The translations under genes were made by a program, and so were the position numbers. 64,000 bases of DNA from Marvania coccoides (Eukaryota; Chlorophyta; Trebouxiophyceae; Chlorellales; Chlorellaceae), in contig OY978097.1 in assembly GCA_963854735.1 (NCBI GenBank), positions 1,674,001 through 1,738,000 on the forward strand, given 5' to 3'. Below are positions 11,050-21,880 of this stretch, piece after piece. Position 1 is the first letter of the stretch; every line of letters begins with the position of its first letter. A model generated the notes under the pieces. The model saw only the letters and a list, made by a program, of their open reading frames with translations, was not told where the DNA came from and did no database searches.

Positions 11050-12127
11050 ATGCGTGCGTTCCCTGAAAGATCGCTGCTGCTGCAGCGCCAGGTAATAGGA
11101 GTTGATTTTGGTAAACTGATCTGGATATTATCCACCCCTCCTTCACTACTATTGCGCCTCCTAATCGCACGTTTTTACTTTGGCTACTGATCAGGTGGTG
11201 ATTGCCCCATCGGTACTGCGAACCAGTTCATTCCACCCCACCACCCGCCTTGCCGCTGCTGCAGCTGGCGGAGGAGGGAGTATCGGCGAAGTCGCAGGGC
11301 TGCTGGTGTTCTCAGCGGTCCCTTTTGTTGCCGTCCAAGCCCTGGCAGATTCCAAGTACGGCAAACAGCTTCTCGATGACTTGAAATCGCAGAAGCCAGC
11401 GCTGCAAGCAGAGGCGGCAGCGGCAGAGAAGGAACGGGCGCAAGCTCGCAGCCAAAGTCCATGGTACGGCCCAAACCGCCCTCTTTGGCTCGGCCCTCTC
11501 TCTCAAGAACCTCCAGAATGGCTGGAAGGCTCTCTAGCTGGCGATTATGGGTTTGACGTCTTGAGCCTGAGCCAGGACGCCAACAAGCGCGACCGTTACG
11601 TGGAACTGGAGCTGCTGCACGCGCGGTGGGCCATGTTGGGCGCGTTGGGCGCGCTCATTCCCGAAGCGCTGCAGCTGAGCGGCACCGCGGAGTTTCTAGA
11701 GCCAGTGTGGTGGAAAGTCGGCGCAGCCAAGCTGAACACCAACGAAGACCTGAATTACCTGGGCATTGCGGGGCTGAAGGTGGCTGGGGGGCAAGGCGTG
11801 GCGATCATTGCCGTGTGCCAAGCGTTGCTCATGTTCGGTCCTGAGTACGCCAGAGCCTGCGGCATTGACGCCTTAGAGCCGCTGGGGATCTTTCTTCCCG
11901 GCGATAAAAACTACCCTGGGGGGTGGCTGTTTGACCCTCTGAGGCTGAGCAAAGATGCGAGGCGGTTCGAGGCGATGCGCGTGCGGGAAATGAAGAATGG
12001 CAGGCTGGCGATGGTGGCGTGGGTGGGGTTCGCTGCGCAGGCTGTGCTCACGCAGAGAGGGCCGCTGGCCAACCTGGATGCATTTTGGCGGGACCCAGCA
12101 GCGAATAATGTGGCTGGACTTTTGTAA
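11050..12127 (+). CDS. LHCB7: LHCB7-like chlorophyll a/b-binding protein
   Basis: Exons 11050-11091 and 11195-12127 (324 aa); GT-AG intron, phase 0. The long exon has no in-frame ATG, so I chose an upstream exon that supplies one and a basic, Ser/Leu-rich transit-peptide-like start (MRAFPERSLLLQRQ). The LHC helix motifs are present: ELELLHARWAMLGALG (helix B) and EMKNGRLAMVAWVGF (helix A), each with the expected chlorophyll ligands, plus YPGGWLFDPL. An extra segment of about 75 residues before the LHC core, containing a hydrophobic stretch, resembles the extended N terminus of plant LHCB7. It acts in the thylakoid antenna. The subtype is tentative because other long LHC relatives exist. A TGTAA at about 12123 overlaps the stop region. 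Confidence 0.82.
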
Positions 12128-12278
12128 TTCTTCGAAATGAAAAGAAAAACACAGCTCGCTGACCCGCTGACTCAGTTATTAAAAAGCGCGCGCGTTTGTA
12201 TATTGCTCTAAATTGTAAAATAGGCATTGGAACAGCGAACGAGACTATTTTCTCCCCTCCCCATTCCTTGACGCTCCA

Positions 12279-13879
12279 ATGACGGCCGTTCACACCCAAG
12301 AAGAGTCTGCACAGCAGCAAATGCACGTGCGTTGCAATCTTTTTCTTTCGAATGTCAACTCTGACATGGCTCCCAAAGCTATTCATGCATGCATTCGTCC
12401 TTCATCAATATATTATCAATATCTCAGGTTTTTGGCATGGTCCAAAGCACCCTCACAGCCAACTTGATGGTCCTGGGAGACAAGCTGGGGCTGTACTCTG
12501 CGCTGGCGGAGCACGGCCCCATTTCTGCGCCAGATCTGGCGCAGCGCCTGGAGCTGAGCCCTCGCTACCTCCAGGAGTGGGCTCGCCAGCAGGCCTCCGC
12601 CAAGATAATTTCATGCGACGAAGAAGCTGAGCAGTTCTGGCTGACCGAGGCTCAAAAAGATGCCATGGTGCGCGAATATGGAGAAGGAGCCTCCCCCTTC
12701 TACGCGATGGGTAAGAAACACCCGCCCCCCCCCCTCTTTTGTCGATAACCCCATTTTTTTAAACAATCATTTTTCGGTATTTAAATAGGATTCATGCAGT
12801 CGCTGCCGTCGCTGCTGCGCACCGGTCTGGACACCCTCCCCGAGCTCTTTAAGACCGGGAAAGGGCTGCCGTACGATTTCTACGGAAATGACCTCGCCTG
12901 CGGAACCTGCCGCGAGCTGGTAAGACCATAAGGGGGGCCAAATCGCAAAGAATGTTTCTTACGGATGTCGTTAGACATAACAAGTATCAATTTCTATTTT
13001 CAGGCCGTCTGGCTGCGCCACAACCTGGTGGACCACCTGAAGGGCCTCGACGACGTCGGTGGCTTGCTGGAGAAGGGCTGCGCCATGGCTGACGTGGGGT
13101 GCGGGTGCGGCGAGGCGGTGATGATCGCTGCCACCGCGTTCCCCAACTCCACCTTCCACGGCTTTGACATCAGCGAGGTGGCGCTGGGCCACGCTCGCCG
13201 CGTGGCTCAGGCGAGACGCTAATTGCTTTTAATTCGACTCTGCATGGATTTTGATATGCACACAAACTAAATGATTTTTTTCTTAATAAATGTTTGAAGG
13301 AGCGTGGCCTAGCCAACGTGGAGTTCTTCAACCCTGGCGAGGAAGAGTCGGGCATGGGGGAGGACAAGTACGACGTTGTCATGACTCACGACGCCATCCA
13401 TGACATGGCCAAGCCACAGGAAGTGATGTTCTCGGTGAAGAAGGCAAGGATAACATCAGAATTAATTTTTCTTTACTACAATATACACACAGGTATGTGT
13501 TTTCGTGCAGGCCATGAAGCCGGGCGCTTTCTGGGTGCTGGGCGACATGCAGGCGCAGGAGAGCCACGGCAAGAACTGCAAGGTGCGTTTTCTGCTTAAT
13601 TTGAATTTGTTTTCTTCACAAACTACAATTTGGGTGGATTCTACAATAAATGCATTAAATAAAGCACAGGAGTACCCCTTCGCCGCCCTGATGTATGGGT
13701 TCTCGTGCCACCTGTGCCTGCCCAGCAGCCTGTCCGCTCCCTCCGGCAGCGCTGGGCTAGGCACCCTGGGACTTTCTGTGCCTCGTGCCAAAGAGATGCT
13801 GGAAAAGGCAGGGTTCTCCGACGTGACCGTCCTGAACTGGGAGAACCCCATCAACCGCTACTACCTGGCCAAAGCCTGA
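12279..13879 (+). CDS. SAM-dependent methyltransferase with N-terminal winged helix
   Basis: Seven exons: 12279-12326, 12428-12710, 12789-12919, 13004-13210, 13300-13443, 13511-13582, 13670-13879 (1095 nt, 364 aa), all phases consistent. The N-terminal part (LGDKLGLYSALAEHGPISAPDLAQRL) is a winged-helix/dimerisation region as in O-methyltransferase-like proteins. The Rossmann core has motif I DVGCGCGEAV, then GFDISEVALGHA, DVVMTHDAIHDM and AMKPGAFWVLGD. Substrate unknown. Two introns appear to use GC donors: 13211 (CAG/GCGAGA) and 13444 (AAG/GCAAGG). For the second, a GT donor eight bases upstream would also keep frame but delete VKK from a conserved helix. The last 22 codons are the source of the tandem array downstream. 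Confidence 0.85.
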
Positions 13880-15045
13880 AAGCAAACCAAATTCAGGATT
13901 AAAAAAATACAAAAATAGAGGGTGTCGTTCCCGTTGCAAGAAAGTTTTGTTTCTGCATGCTGTGCATTATGGTTGGAACTTCTTTTATCCGGGTTCTCCG
14001 TCCTGACCGTTCTCCGACTTTCAGGGTTCTCCGACGTGACCGTCCTGAACTGGGAGAACCCCATCAACCGCTACTACCTGGCCAAAGCCTGAAAGCAAAC
14101 CAAATTCAGGATTAAAAAAATACAAAAATAGAGGGTGTCGTTCCCGTTGCAAGAAAGTTTTGTTTCTGCATGCTGTGCATTATGGTTGGAACTTCTTTTA
14201 TCCGGGTTCTCCGTCCTGACCGTTCTCCGACTTTCAGGGTTCTCCGACGTGACCGTCCTGAACTGGGAGAACCCCATCAACCGCTACTACCTGGCCAAAG
14301 CCTGAAAGCAAACCAAATTCAGGATTAAAAAAATACAAAAATAGAGGGTGTCGTTCCCGTTGCAAGAAAGTTTTGTTTCTGCATGCTGTGCATTATGGTT
14401 GGAACTTCTTTTATCCGGGTTCTCCGTCCTGACCGTTCTCCGACTTTCAGGGTTCTCCGACGTGACCGTCCTGAACTGGGAGAACCCCATCAACCGCTAC
14501 TACCTGGCCAAAGCCTGAAAGCAAACCAAATTCAGGATTAAAAAAATACAAAAATAGAGGGTGTCGTTCCCGTTGCAAGAAAGTTTTGTTTCTGCATGCT
14601 GTGCATTATGGTTGGAACTTCTTTTATCCGGGTTCTCCGTCCTGACCGTTCTCCGACTTTCAGGGTTCTCCGACGTGACCGTCCTGAACTGGGAGAACCC
14701 CATCAACCGCTACTACCTGGCCAAAGCCTGAAAGCAAACCAAATTCAGGATAAAAAAAAATAAAAAAATAGGGTGTCGTTCCCGTTGCAAGAAAGTTTTG
14801 TTTCTGCATGCTGTGCATTATGGTTGGAACTTCTTTTATCCGGGTTCTCCGTCCTGACCGTTCTCCGACTTTCAGGGTTCTCCGACGTGACCGTCCTGAA
14901 CTGGGAGAACCCCATCAACCGCTACTACCTGGCCAAAGCCTGAAAGCAAACCAAATTCAGGATAAAAAAAAATAAAAAAATAGGGTGTCGTTCCCGTTGC
15001 AAGAAAGTTTTGTTTCTGCATGCTGTGCATTATGGTTGGAACTTT
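13812..15045 (+). repeat. 213-bp tandem array of the methyltransferase terminal exon and 3' UTR
   Basis: Units begin with GGTTCTCCGACGTGACC at 13812, 14025, 14238, 14451, 14664 and 14876; the sixth is truncated near 15045. The first unit is the real gene's 3' end; the other five are downstream copies. Each carries the same last codons (FSDVTVLNWENPINRYYLAKA) and stop, then a 3' UTR-like stretch. Each copy is preceded by a pyrimidine-containing CTTTCAG that looks like a splice acceptor directly before the coding segment. Copies are nearly identical; units five and six share a 1-bp-shorter A-tract variant. This fills the gap between the methyltransferase and the next gene. Confidence 0.93.
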
Positions 15046-15155
15046 TTTCCGCATGCTCTCCGCCAGGGCAACAAACATTCTACGAATCGCTGTAACTAGA
15101 ATTTCCTACAATATTTTACTGATGTTTTACAAAATAAACACAACACACCATGGAA

Positions 15156-16589
15156 CTACCGCTGTTGCTCTTCGCCCTGCTGCTGCGCACCCGCCCGCCG
15201 CTTAAACTTTGTGGGGGCGCCGTTGAACTCAGCAGCGCCGTCCTCGCTGAGAGCCAACCCGACCCCCTCCCACGCGCCAGCCGCACCCCCAGGCCGCCCA
15301 GAATAGTACAACCTCCACTTTCCTTTGGCCATAGACACCGCCCAAGGCGTTCCCACTGAGCCGCCATCCCAAGCGCTAGAATCCACGCTGGCCTGGAAAA
15401 CAGGCTCAGGGCAGCGCTTCCACCCGCCGATTCCGTCGTCAGACACCGCCAGCCCGATGCTGCGCCGCCCGTCCGCCGCCACGCCCTCGTAAAACATGAA
15501 ATATTTCTTAGAGTCTATGTCGCGAATGACGGTCCTTGCTGCTGCCCCCCGCGCGTCAAAATCCGCTGAGCCTGCGCTGCCGCCCTCGAACATGGGGCCC
15601 CGCTTGGTCCACTTGAATCCATCGGGGGAGGTGGCCAAGCCCACGATGAACTTTTCTTTCTTGGCGTCGTAGCTGTGATAGTACATTCGCATGTCTTTGG
15701 GGCCCGCTGCCACTACCTGAGGCGCGCCAATGAACAACGCATCCCACTCCCCCTCCTCTCCCACGTCAAACAGCGCCCCTGTGTGGTGGTCGGCCTCAAT
15801 CCGAGCAAAGTTTCTGCCGTCCTGAGACATCGCAAGCCCAGGCCGCAGCCGCGCGCCCTCCCTCGGCCCCGCAGCCGCAGCTCCCGCCTCCTCCAGGTCC
15901 ACGCTGCGCATGCCCTGTGCCACGGGAGCTTCCTCGTAGCTTCCTCCGCTGTAAAAGCACCAGTACACCCCGGAACCGTCGCTCACGGAGCTGTTGGCCA
16001 GGATCTGGACGTCGGACACGTGCATGTGACAAGTGTCATGCCACCACCAGTCCTCATTGGGCGCCAGAATGCGGCCGACGTCGGCGGAGCGGGCCTCGCC
16101 CCTGGCGCCCTCAATGGCCCCCTTTCCGCGCGCCCAGGTCACGCCGTCGGAGGAAACCGCGAGTCCGATGGAGCCTGACGACGGGTAGATGTCGTCGATG
16201 TCATGGCAGGCGGCGCTGCGGCCGGTATACCACATGAACCACCGCTGCTCGTTGTCGCCCAGAAAGTAGCGCACCACGGGGTGGCCCACGCCGGCCTCAT
16301 CCCACGCGCCTGACTCCCCCAATTCGAATATGAGGCCGGGGTTAGTGGTGGCGGTGTCCACAGCGGCTCCCTGGCAAGTGAGAGGATTCGATACTATTGA
16401 GATGTTGCAACTTTTAGGCTGGGAGAGGTCAGAAATTGCAGTGCATGGGATGGGGAGTCATAAAAAAGTAAACTGTACCTGGCAGCGAAGCCCTGTTGGC
16501 CTTCTTCGGTGGAACAAGGTGGGGAACGAACGAATGGCTTTGGAAGGCAGGGGAGCTGAGGGCCGTGCGGCCCCCAGGCATGATCTCAT
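15156..16589 (-). CDS. Plastid-targeted five-bladed beta-propeller glycosidase-like protein
   Basis: Exons 16479-16589 and 15156-16370 (441 aa); GT-AG intron, phase 0. Exon 1 encodes an Arg/Ser/Pro-rich, acid-poor stretch (MRSCLGAARPSAPLPSKAIR), a probable chloroplast transit peptide. The body has repeated blades with SIGLAVSSDG, PGLAMSQDG, VGLATSPDG, IGLAVSDDG and VGLALSEDG, the repeat pattern of GH32/43/62/68-type arabinanase/levansucrase/invertase propellers. Aromatic sugar-site-like segments include WFMWYTG and MYYHSYDAKKEKF. Related plant proteins exist as uncharacterised chloroplast proteins. I could not assign catalytic acids, so an enzymatic role is unproven. The C terminus is Gln/Glu-rich. 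Confidence 0.8.
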
Positions 16590-16830
16590 TTGCAAAGTAT
16601 TCATTTAAATATATTTAATTAATATATAGTGGATATTTTGGCAATTAGCATTTTCTTTCAATTATTTTTTAAATTTGGTGGAGCTCGTGGCGGCATTTGG
16701 AGCTCATAGAAAATATTTTTAGTATACCATGGATATGCCTGCTGGTTGCGTGACCGTGGAGCATTGCGATGGCTTTGCATATCGAAAAATAAATTTTTAA
16801 ATTCAAATAATCGTTTTGACCGTTTTTTAA

Positions 16831-19800
16831 ATGATGACTTCAAACTCTGCAACTGACGTATTTGACAACAGCGACACTGCATTTGATCATTTTGACTCCC
16901 CCAGCACTCAACCAGTTGGAGGAGGCGACCTCACTGCTGCCTCGATCTCTGCATCTTTTGCACAGCAGCAGCAGCAGCAGCGCCCTTTGGCTGAAACCAA
17001 CAAATACAACGGCACAAACCTTCCCGAGAGACCGCAGGTACTGCAGTTCACTTGGCCAAGATATTTTTTTTCACCGTCATTTTTTTCACCTTTAAACACT
17101 TCTCCATTTTTTTTTCAGGCAATGAAGAGCAGCACCGTGCCCGCGGAGCCTGAAAACGGGCGGGTTGGTGAAGCTGGCGCATGGAGCGCTTCTCAGCAGT
17201 TCCTCGTTCACCGCGTGCAGGCTCTGGAGGCGGAGCTTTTGGCAGCACGGTCCAGCGCTCGGGAAGAAATATTGCGAGCAGAGGCGGCGCAAGCCTCCCT
17301 AGAGGAAGCAGAAACGTCCCTGGGGCGTTCTACTGCCGAATCGGAGCGGGAACACGCGCGGTTGGCCGGCGAGAACGCTCAACTGAGGGCTGAACTGGCG
17401 GCGGGGCAAGCATCGCAGCAGGCGCAGCAGCCTTTAGCGCGGGACGAGGACGCACTGCTGTTTGAATTGCAGGAGCGGCTGATGGCGGTTCAGGCTGAGA
17501 ACGCGCGGTTGCAGGCAGAGTTGGAGGATCGCCGAGCTGAGGCAGCGTCTCAGCTGGAAGGGCGTGCTGAGCATGCTGGGCAGCTGCGGGACGCCACCCG
17601 GGAGCTGGCGCGCCAGAACAAGGCTTTACAGTCCCGGGTGGCTGCGCTGCAGACTGCCCTGGACCAGCAGACGGAGAAATCAGCAGCAGCTGCTGCTAAA
17701 AGAGGAGGAGGAGTGCGGCGAGAGCAGCCTGCTGCGGGGTCGGAGCAGCAACTAACCGCTGCTCGTAACACCGCTCTGAGCCGCATTGCGGAGCTTCTTT
17801 CAGCTCAGTTAGGCGTCTCTGCTGAAGGAGCGGCTGCAGACCCTGAAGGGGCCATTGTTCTGGCTGAGAGGGTGCGCCAGAGGAGCGCAGAGACACACAA
17901 TGAGTTGGCTGCCACTCAAGAAGCGCTGCAGTCTGCAGTATCTCAGGTAGCCGACCTCGAAGCTCAGCTGACGGCAGCGCTGGAGCGGTGCGCAGCACTG
18001 GAGGGCGACGCCACCGCGGCAAGGGATGGATTGCGCGCTGCGCGCGAAGCGCTGCACGGCGCAGAGGCCCAAGAAGCGCGGGCAGAGGCAGTGGAGGCAG
18101 CGCTGACAAGCTGCCGTGACGAGCTGGCAGCTGAGGCGGCCCAGGCGGCGGCTTCCGCCCTGGAAGCATCCCAGCTGCGCAGCGAGGTGGTGGCCGCAGA
18201 GCAGCGGGCTTCTGCGGCTGCGGCAGAGGCTGGCGCTCTACGTGGTAGCGCCGAGGCAAGGGACCAACGCGCCCTGGAGATGCGTGGTGCGGCCGCAGCA
18301 GCGATTGAACTGGCTGGAGACCTGCGCAGCTCGCTGCATGACGCCTGTTCTGCAGCTGGGGAGCGGTTCAAAGAAGCAGAGCGGGTACTGCTGTTTTCGG
18401 CTGCATCCCCTGAGACTGAAGCCGGCCCTGGCGCAGCAGCTGCGCTGACCGGCGCCATCAGTGCGTGCATCAGCAGGCTGGAGTCGGCAGCGCAGCTCTC
18501 CCCTCGCTTGGACCACACTGCAGCCTTGGCTAACGCTATGAAGGAGGCGCTGGCAGATGCAGCGGGCGGGTTTGAGGCTGTGGCCGCCATGGTGCAGGAG
18601 CACTCGAGGGTGAGGGCTGCGCTATCGCGCATCACTGCCGCTGATGCAATCGAAATTTCGGCAGCCTCAGAAACAGCGGGTGCTGAGAGTCTGGAGGAGC
18701 TGCTGGGCTGCCTGCTGGACCGGTTTGAGGGGCTGACGGAGGCGGTCAGCTTTGAAAAGCGGAATTTGGAGAAGCAGGTCGTTGTTCTACAGACAGAACG
18801 GGATGAGCTGTTTCAGCAATCGCAGTCATTGGAGTCCGTGCTGCGCACTGCTGTGCTCGCTGACAGCGACGCCGGGGAAGCGCTGGTGCAGCTGGCAGCG
18901 GCGCGGCGGCGGATCGGGGAGCTGGAAGAGGCATGTGCTGCGATGGAAGAGCGAATGCAGCAGGCGCAGCAGGCGCAGCATGATGCCACGACCACTGCGG
19001 CCCGAGATTGGTCGGGGGTTCGTGCGGATGTCGCACAGCTGGTGCAGCACGTGGAGCGCGCGCAGGTGGATGCAGAATCGGCCATGCGGCACGTCCGCAG
19101 TAAGGCGGCTCAGGAAGTGAATGCTGCTCGCGCAAAGGAGCACGCCGCTGCCGCCGCCAGAAGCGCAGCCGAAAGGGACGCGGCGACAGCGAGGGAGGAG
19201 GCTGCAGGCCTTGCCAGGGAGCTGCAGGCTGCGACTACAGCGGCAGAGGCGTGGCAGCACAAGGCAGTGGCGGCAGAGGAGGCGCTGCAGCGGGCGCAGC
19301 GGCGCTTGGGGGCAGCGGAAACAGCGGCAGCTGCAACGTTGGTTGCTTCTTCATCTGCCGAGGGCGAGAGTGAGAAGGTGACTCGACTGAGGGTGCGGCT
19401 GTCCCAGTTGGAGGCCAAAATCGCAGACCTGCAGCACAACGCGGCTGCCACTGGCGCCAAGCTCGTGGAAGCTTTGCAGAAGGTGGAGACAGCGGAGGAG
19501 GCAGCAGCAAGGCAATCGTCTGAATCTGAGGCTGCTGCTGCTCGAGAAGAGGGCCTGGTTGCCGAAGTTGCCGAAGCAAAGGCAAAGAGCGTGGAGTTGG
19601 AGCTGGAGCTGCTGCAGCTGAAGACCCACCTTGAAGCCATTGCGGCTGCCTCTCCTCTGGAGGGCGGCGCTCTGCCTGCCCACTCTTCTGCTGACCTCCT
19701 TCCCGCAGCCCAGCCAGCAAGATCCGAACACATGCCCAGCAGGGTTGCTGCTTCTCTGAGTGATGCCCAGCGGCGGCGCCTGGAGGGAGCGGAACGCCAG

Positions 19801-20924
19801 GTAAAGCCAAATAAACTCCCGGTCGTAATTATTAATTGCAAATGCAACATTACTTTAATTTTTTAAATTTTGCTCTGTTCTTGAATATTATACTTTAGGT
19901 TGAAACGTTGAGGGCGCTGAATCGCAACCTGGAGCAGCAGCTGGCTGCAGCAACGGGCTTCACGAGAGCTCAACGTGGCACCAGCGGCAGCACTGCTGGG
20001 CCTCCCATCGTCGGCGCTCTGGCCACCGCCCACGCCATGATCGACGCGCTGCAGTCTCAAATGACTGCCGACGACGAGCCCCCGTCTTCTTCTTCGGCGC
20101 AGCAGCGTAACCAGCAGCCTGGCGAGAGTCGAGACCCTTTGCAGCGGGTGGTCTCTCTTTGGCGAGACGCCTTCTGCGCTCGCGACCGCAAGCTGGAAGA
20201 GGCGCAGCGGGAGCTGCAGGACGTCAGAAGAGAGCTGGCAGCGAAGAAGGGCGAGCTGGCGGCGGCCCAGCAGGCCGCCAAAGCACTTTGCCGGGTGAGA
20301 GAGGAGGCCGTGGGCGCTGCGTACGAGCTGGAGAGCAAGCTGCGGCAGTGTGAAGAGGAGCGCAGGTCGCTGCACGTCGACTCTGCCGCTGCGGAGGCTG
20401 CCAGGGAGGAAACGGCGTCGCTGCGGGGAAGCCTGCAAGCTGCGGAGGCGCGGGTGGCTGCGGCGATGGAGAGCGAAGAAGCCGCCGCCGCTCGCGCGGG
20501 CCGCCTGGAGCGGCAGTTGCGCAGGGAGCGGGAGAGGGTCGCAGACGTCGCTGAGCAGCAGCGGGCGGCGCAGGCGGCAGAAGCTCGCGCTGCGGCGGCC
20601 GAGGCTCAGGCCGCAGAGGCCGAGGCCGCGCTGGCTCGCCAGCTGGAGGCTGCAGCGGAGCCTTGCAGCGAGACGCTAGGGCGGCAGCTGGAGGCGTCGT
20701 GGGCGGCCGAAAAAGCATTAGCCGGGCGGGTTGAGGAGTGCCGGCGAGACGTTACAGCTGCCAGGGCGGAAGCGGATGCAGCGCGGAGGGAAGCAGAGAT
20801 ACAGGCACTGCGGGCGGAGGCGTTGAATGCGCAGCTGCAGGAAGTGCTGGGGGCGCTGGAAGAGCAAGGAGCAGTGGTGGAGGCGCTGCAGGCGCACTTG
20901 TGCAAGGACAGGGGGCAGCAATAG
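16831..20924 (+). CDS. Large Ala/Glu-rich coiled-coil protein
   Basis: Exons 16831-17037, 17119-19800, 19899-20924 (1304 aa). Both introns are GT-AG and phase 0. After about 70 Ser/Gln-rich residues and a short linker, almost the whole protein is heptad-rich coiled coil made of Ala, Glu, Gln, Arg and Leu, with few Gly/Pro. No recognisable globular domain is visible. Such proteins are often golgins, centrosomal/basal-body or nuclear-envelope scaffolds; sequence alone does not choose. Intron 17038-17118 is 81 bp, a multiple of three and stop-free, so retention would insert 27 mostly hydrophobic residues (Phe/Ser-rich) without breaking frame. Composition bias makes homology assignment unreliable. 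Confidence 0.8.
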
Positions 20925-21176
20925 TTTCAAATAATAACACTAATTATTATTATATGACGAGATGAGCTAATTTGTGTCTTATTTATTGAGGAACCGGAAG
21001 CCTAGCTTTTCAGGTGCATGGAGCTGCAAGCATGGGCAAGCGAGAATAATCAAAACAGACCGTAATAAATGTCTTGCCCACTATGTATGGCGTCGTATGG
21101 GCTGCCTGGTATTTCGCGATGAAGTGTTCGTCATAAAAACAATATCTACAGCGCGCTGGGAACGAGCCCGGTGCTG

Positions 21177-21880
21177 ACCAGCGGTTCCGAGAGGAGGTGC
21201 TGGAGCGCCGGTATATTCTGCCCGCCGGCACGAGGCGCTAATTGTGTGGATCGACTTCCCGCCACGGCATTGCTTACATCGAGCCCGTGGTAAGTAAACC
21301 CTTTCAGTACCCCTTTTCAATAGCTACTATGAACGAGTGCAAGGAGACGCGCGACACCTCGGGCATCCGCTCGGACATCCACCACGAGGAGTACCACAAA
21401 CAGGGTGTCGGAGGTGCTGGAGCGCAGCAGTGCCTCCGCCACCCTCCGCGCAGCAGTGCCTCCGCCACCCTCTGCGCCTCCAGCTCGTCCCCCAGCACGC
21501 GGTAGTAACTACTGCGCGCTTTAGTAACTAGTTAACTTGAACTCACCGCTAACGTGCGAAACTTCACTTTTTGAAAACCAAGCCTTTTGCCAGATTTCGT
21601 TCTCATTTCAAACTTTGAAACCCTCCACCCAGGCGCTGATCGCACAGATCGACTTCCTTCCCGCCACCGTCATCGCATACATCGAGCTCGTGGTATGGTA
21701 ACGTGCTGTGCTCTTTCAAACATGTCGAAATCTTCTTGCTGGCGCTTATTCCGGCATCTGGCATCCGGTCTGACGTACACCCTGAGGACTACCATGCTCG
21801 GGTGGCGGAGGTGCTGCAGCGCCGTAGCGCCTGTGTGTTCCCACTGGTGTCCGGGCTCGATGCTCAGGCGGAAGCATGAA
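21177..21880 (+). pseudogene. Tandemly duplicated, decayed gene fragment
   Basis: Two diverged copies of the same two blocks. Block 1 (about 21231-21292 and 21636-21693) encodes, in the better copy, ALIAQIDFLPATVIAYIELV and ends before a GT. Block 2 (about 21355-21440 and 21758-21860) encodes (T)SGIRSD(I/V)H.E.YH..V(S/A)EVL(E/Q)R. In the first copy block 1 lacks several bases and block 2 is frameshifted after YHK. Upstream of the first copy a further block reads QRFREEVLERRYILPAG. I do not recognise the family. Confidence 0.5.

Noticed and set aside
13423..13444. GT donor at 13434 (TCG/GTGAAG) for methyltransferase intron 5
   Set aside because: It keeps frame but removes VKK from the helix before the conserved AMKPGAF strand; the GC donor at 13444 gives the better family alignment. 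Kept as an alternative in the gene entry.
13812..15045. CRISPR-like or satellite array
   Set aside because: The 213-bp units are direct copies of a gene end with no spacers; eukaryotic context rules out CRISPR.
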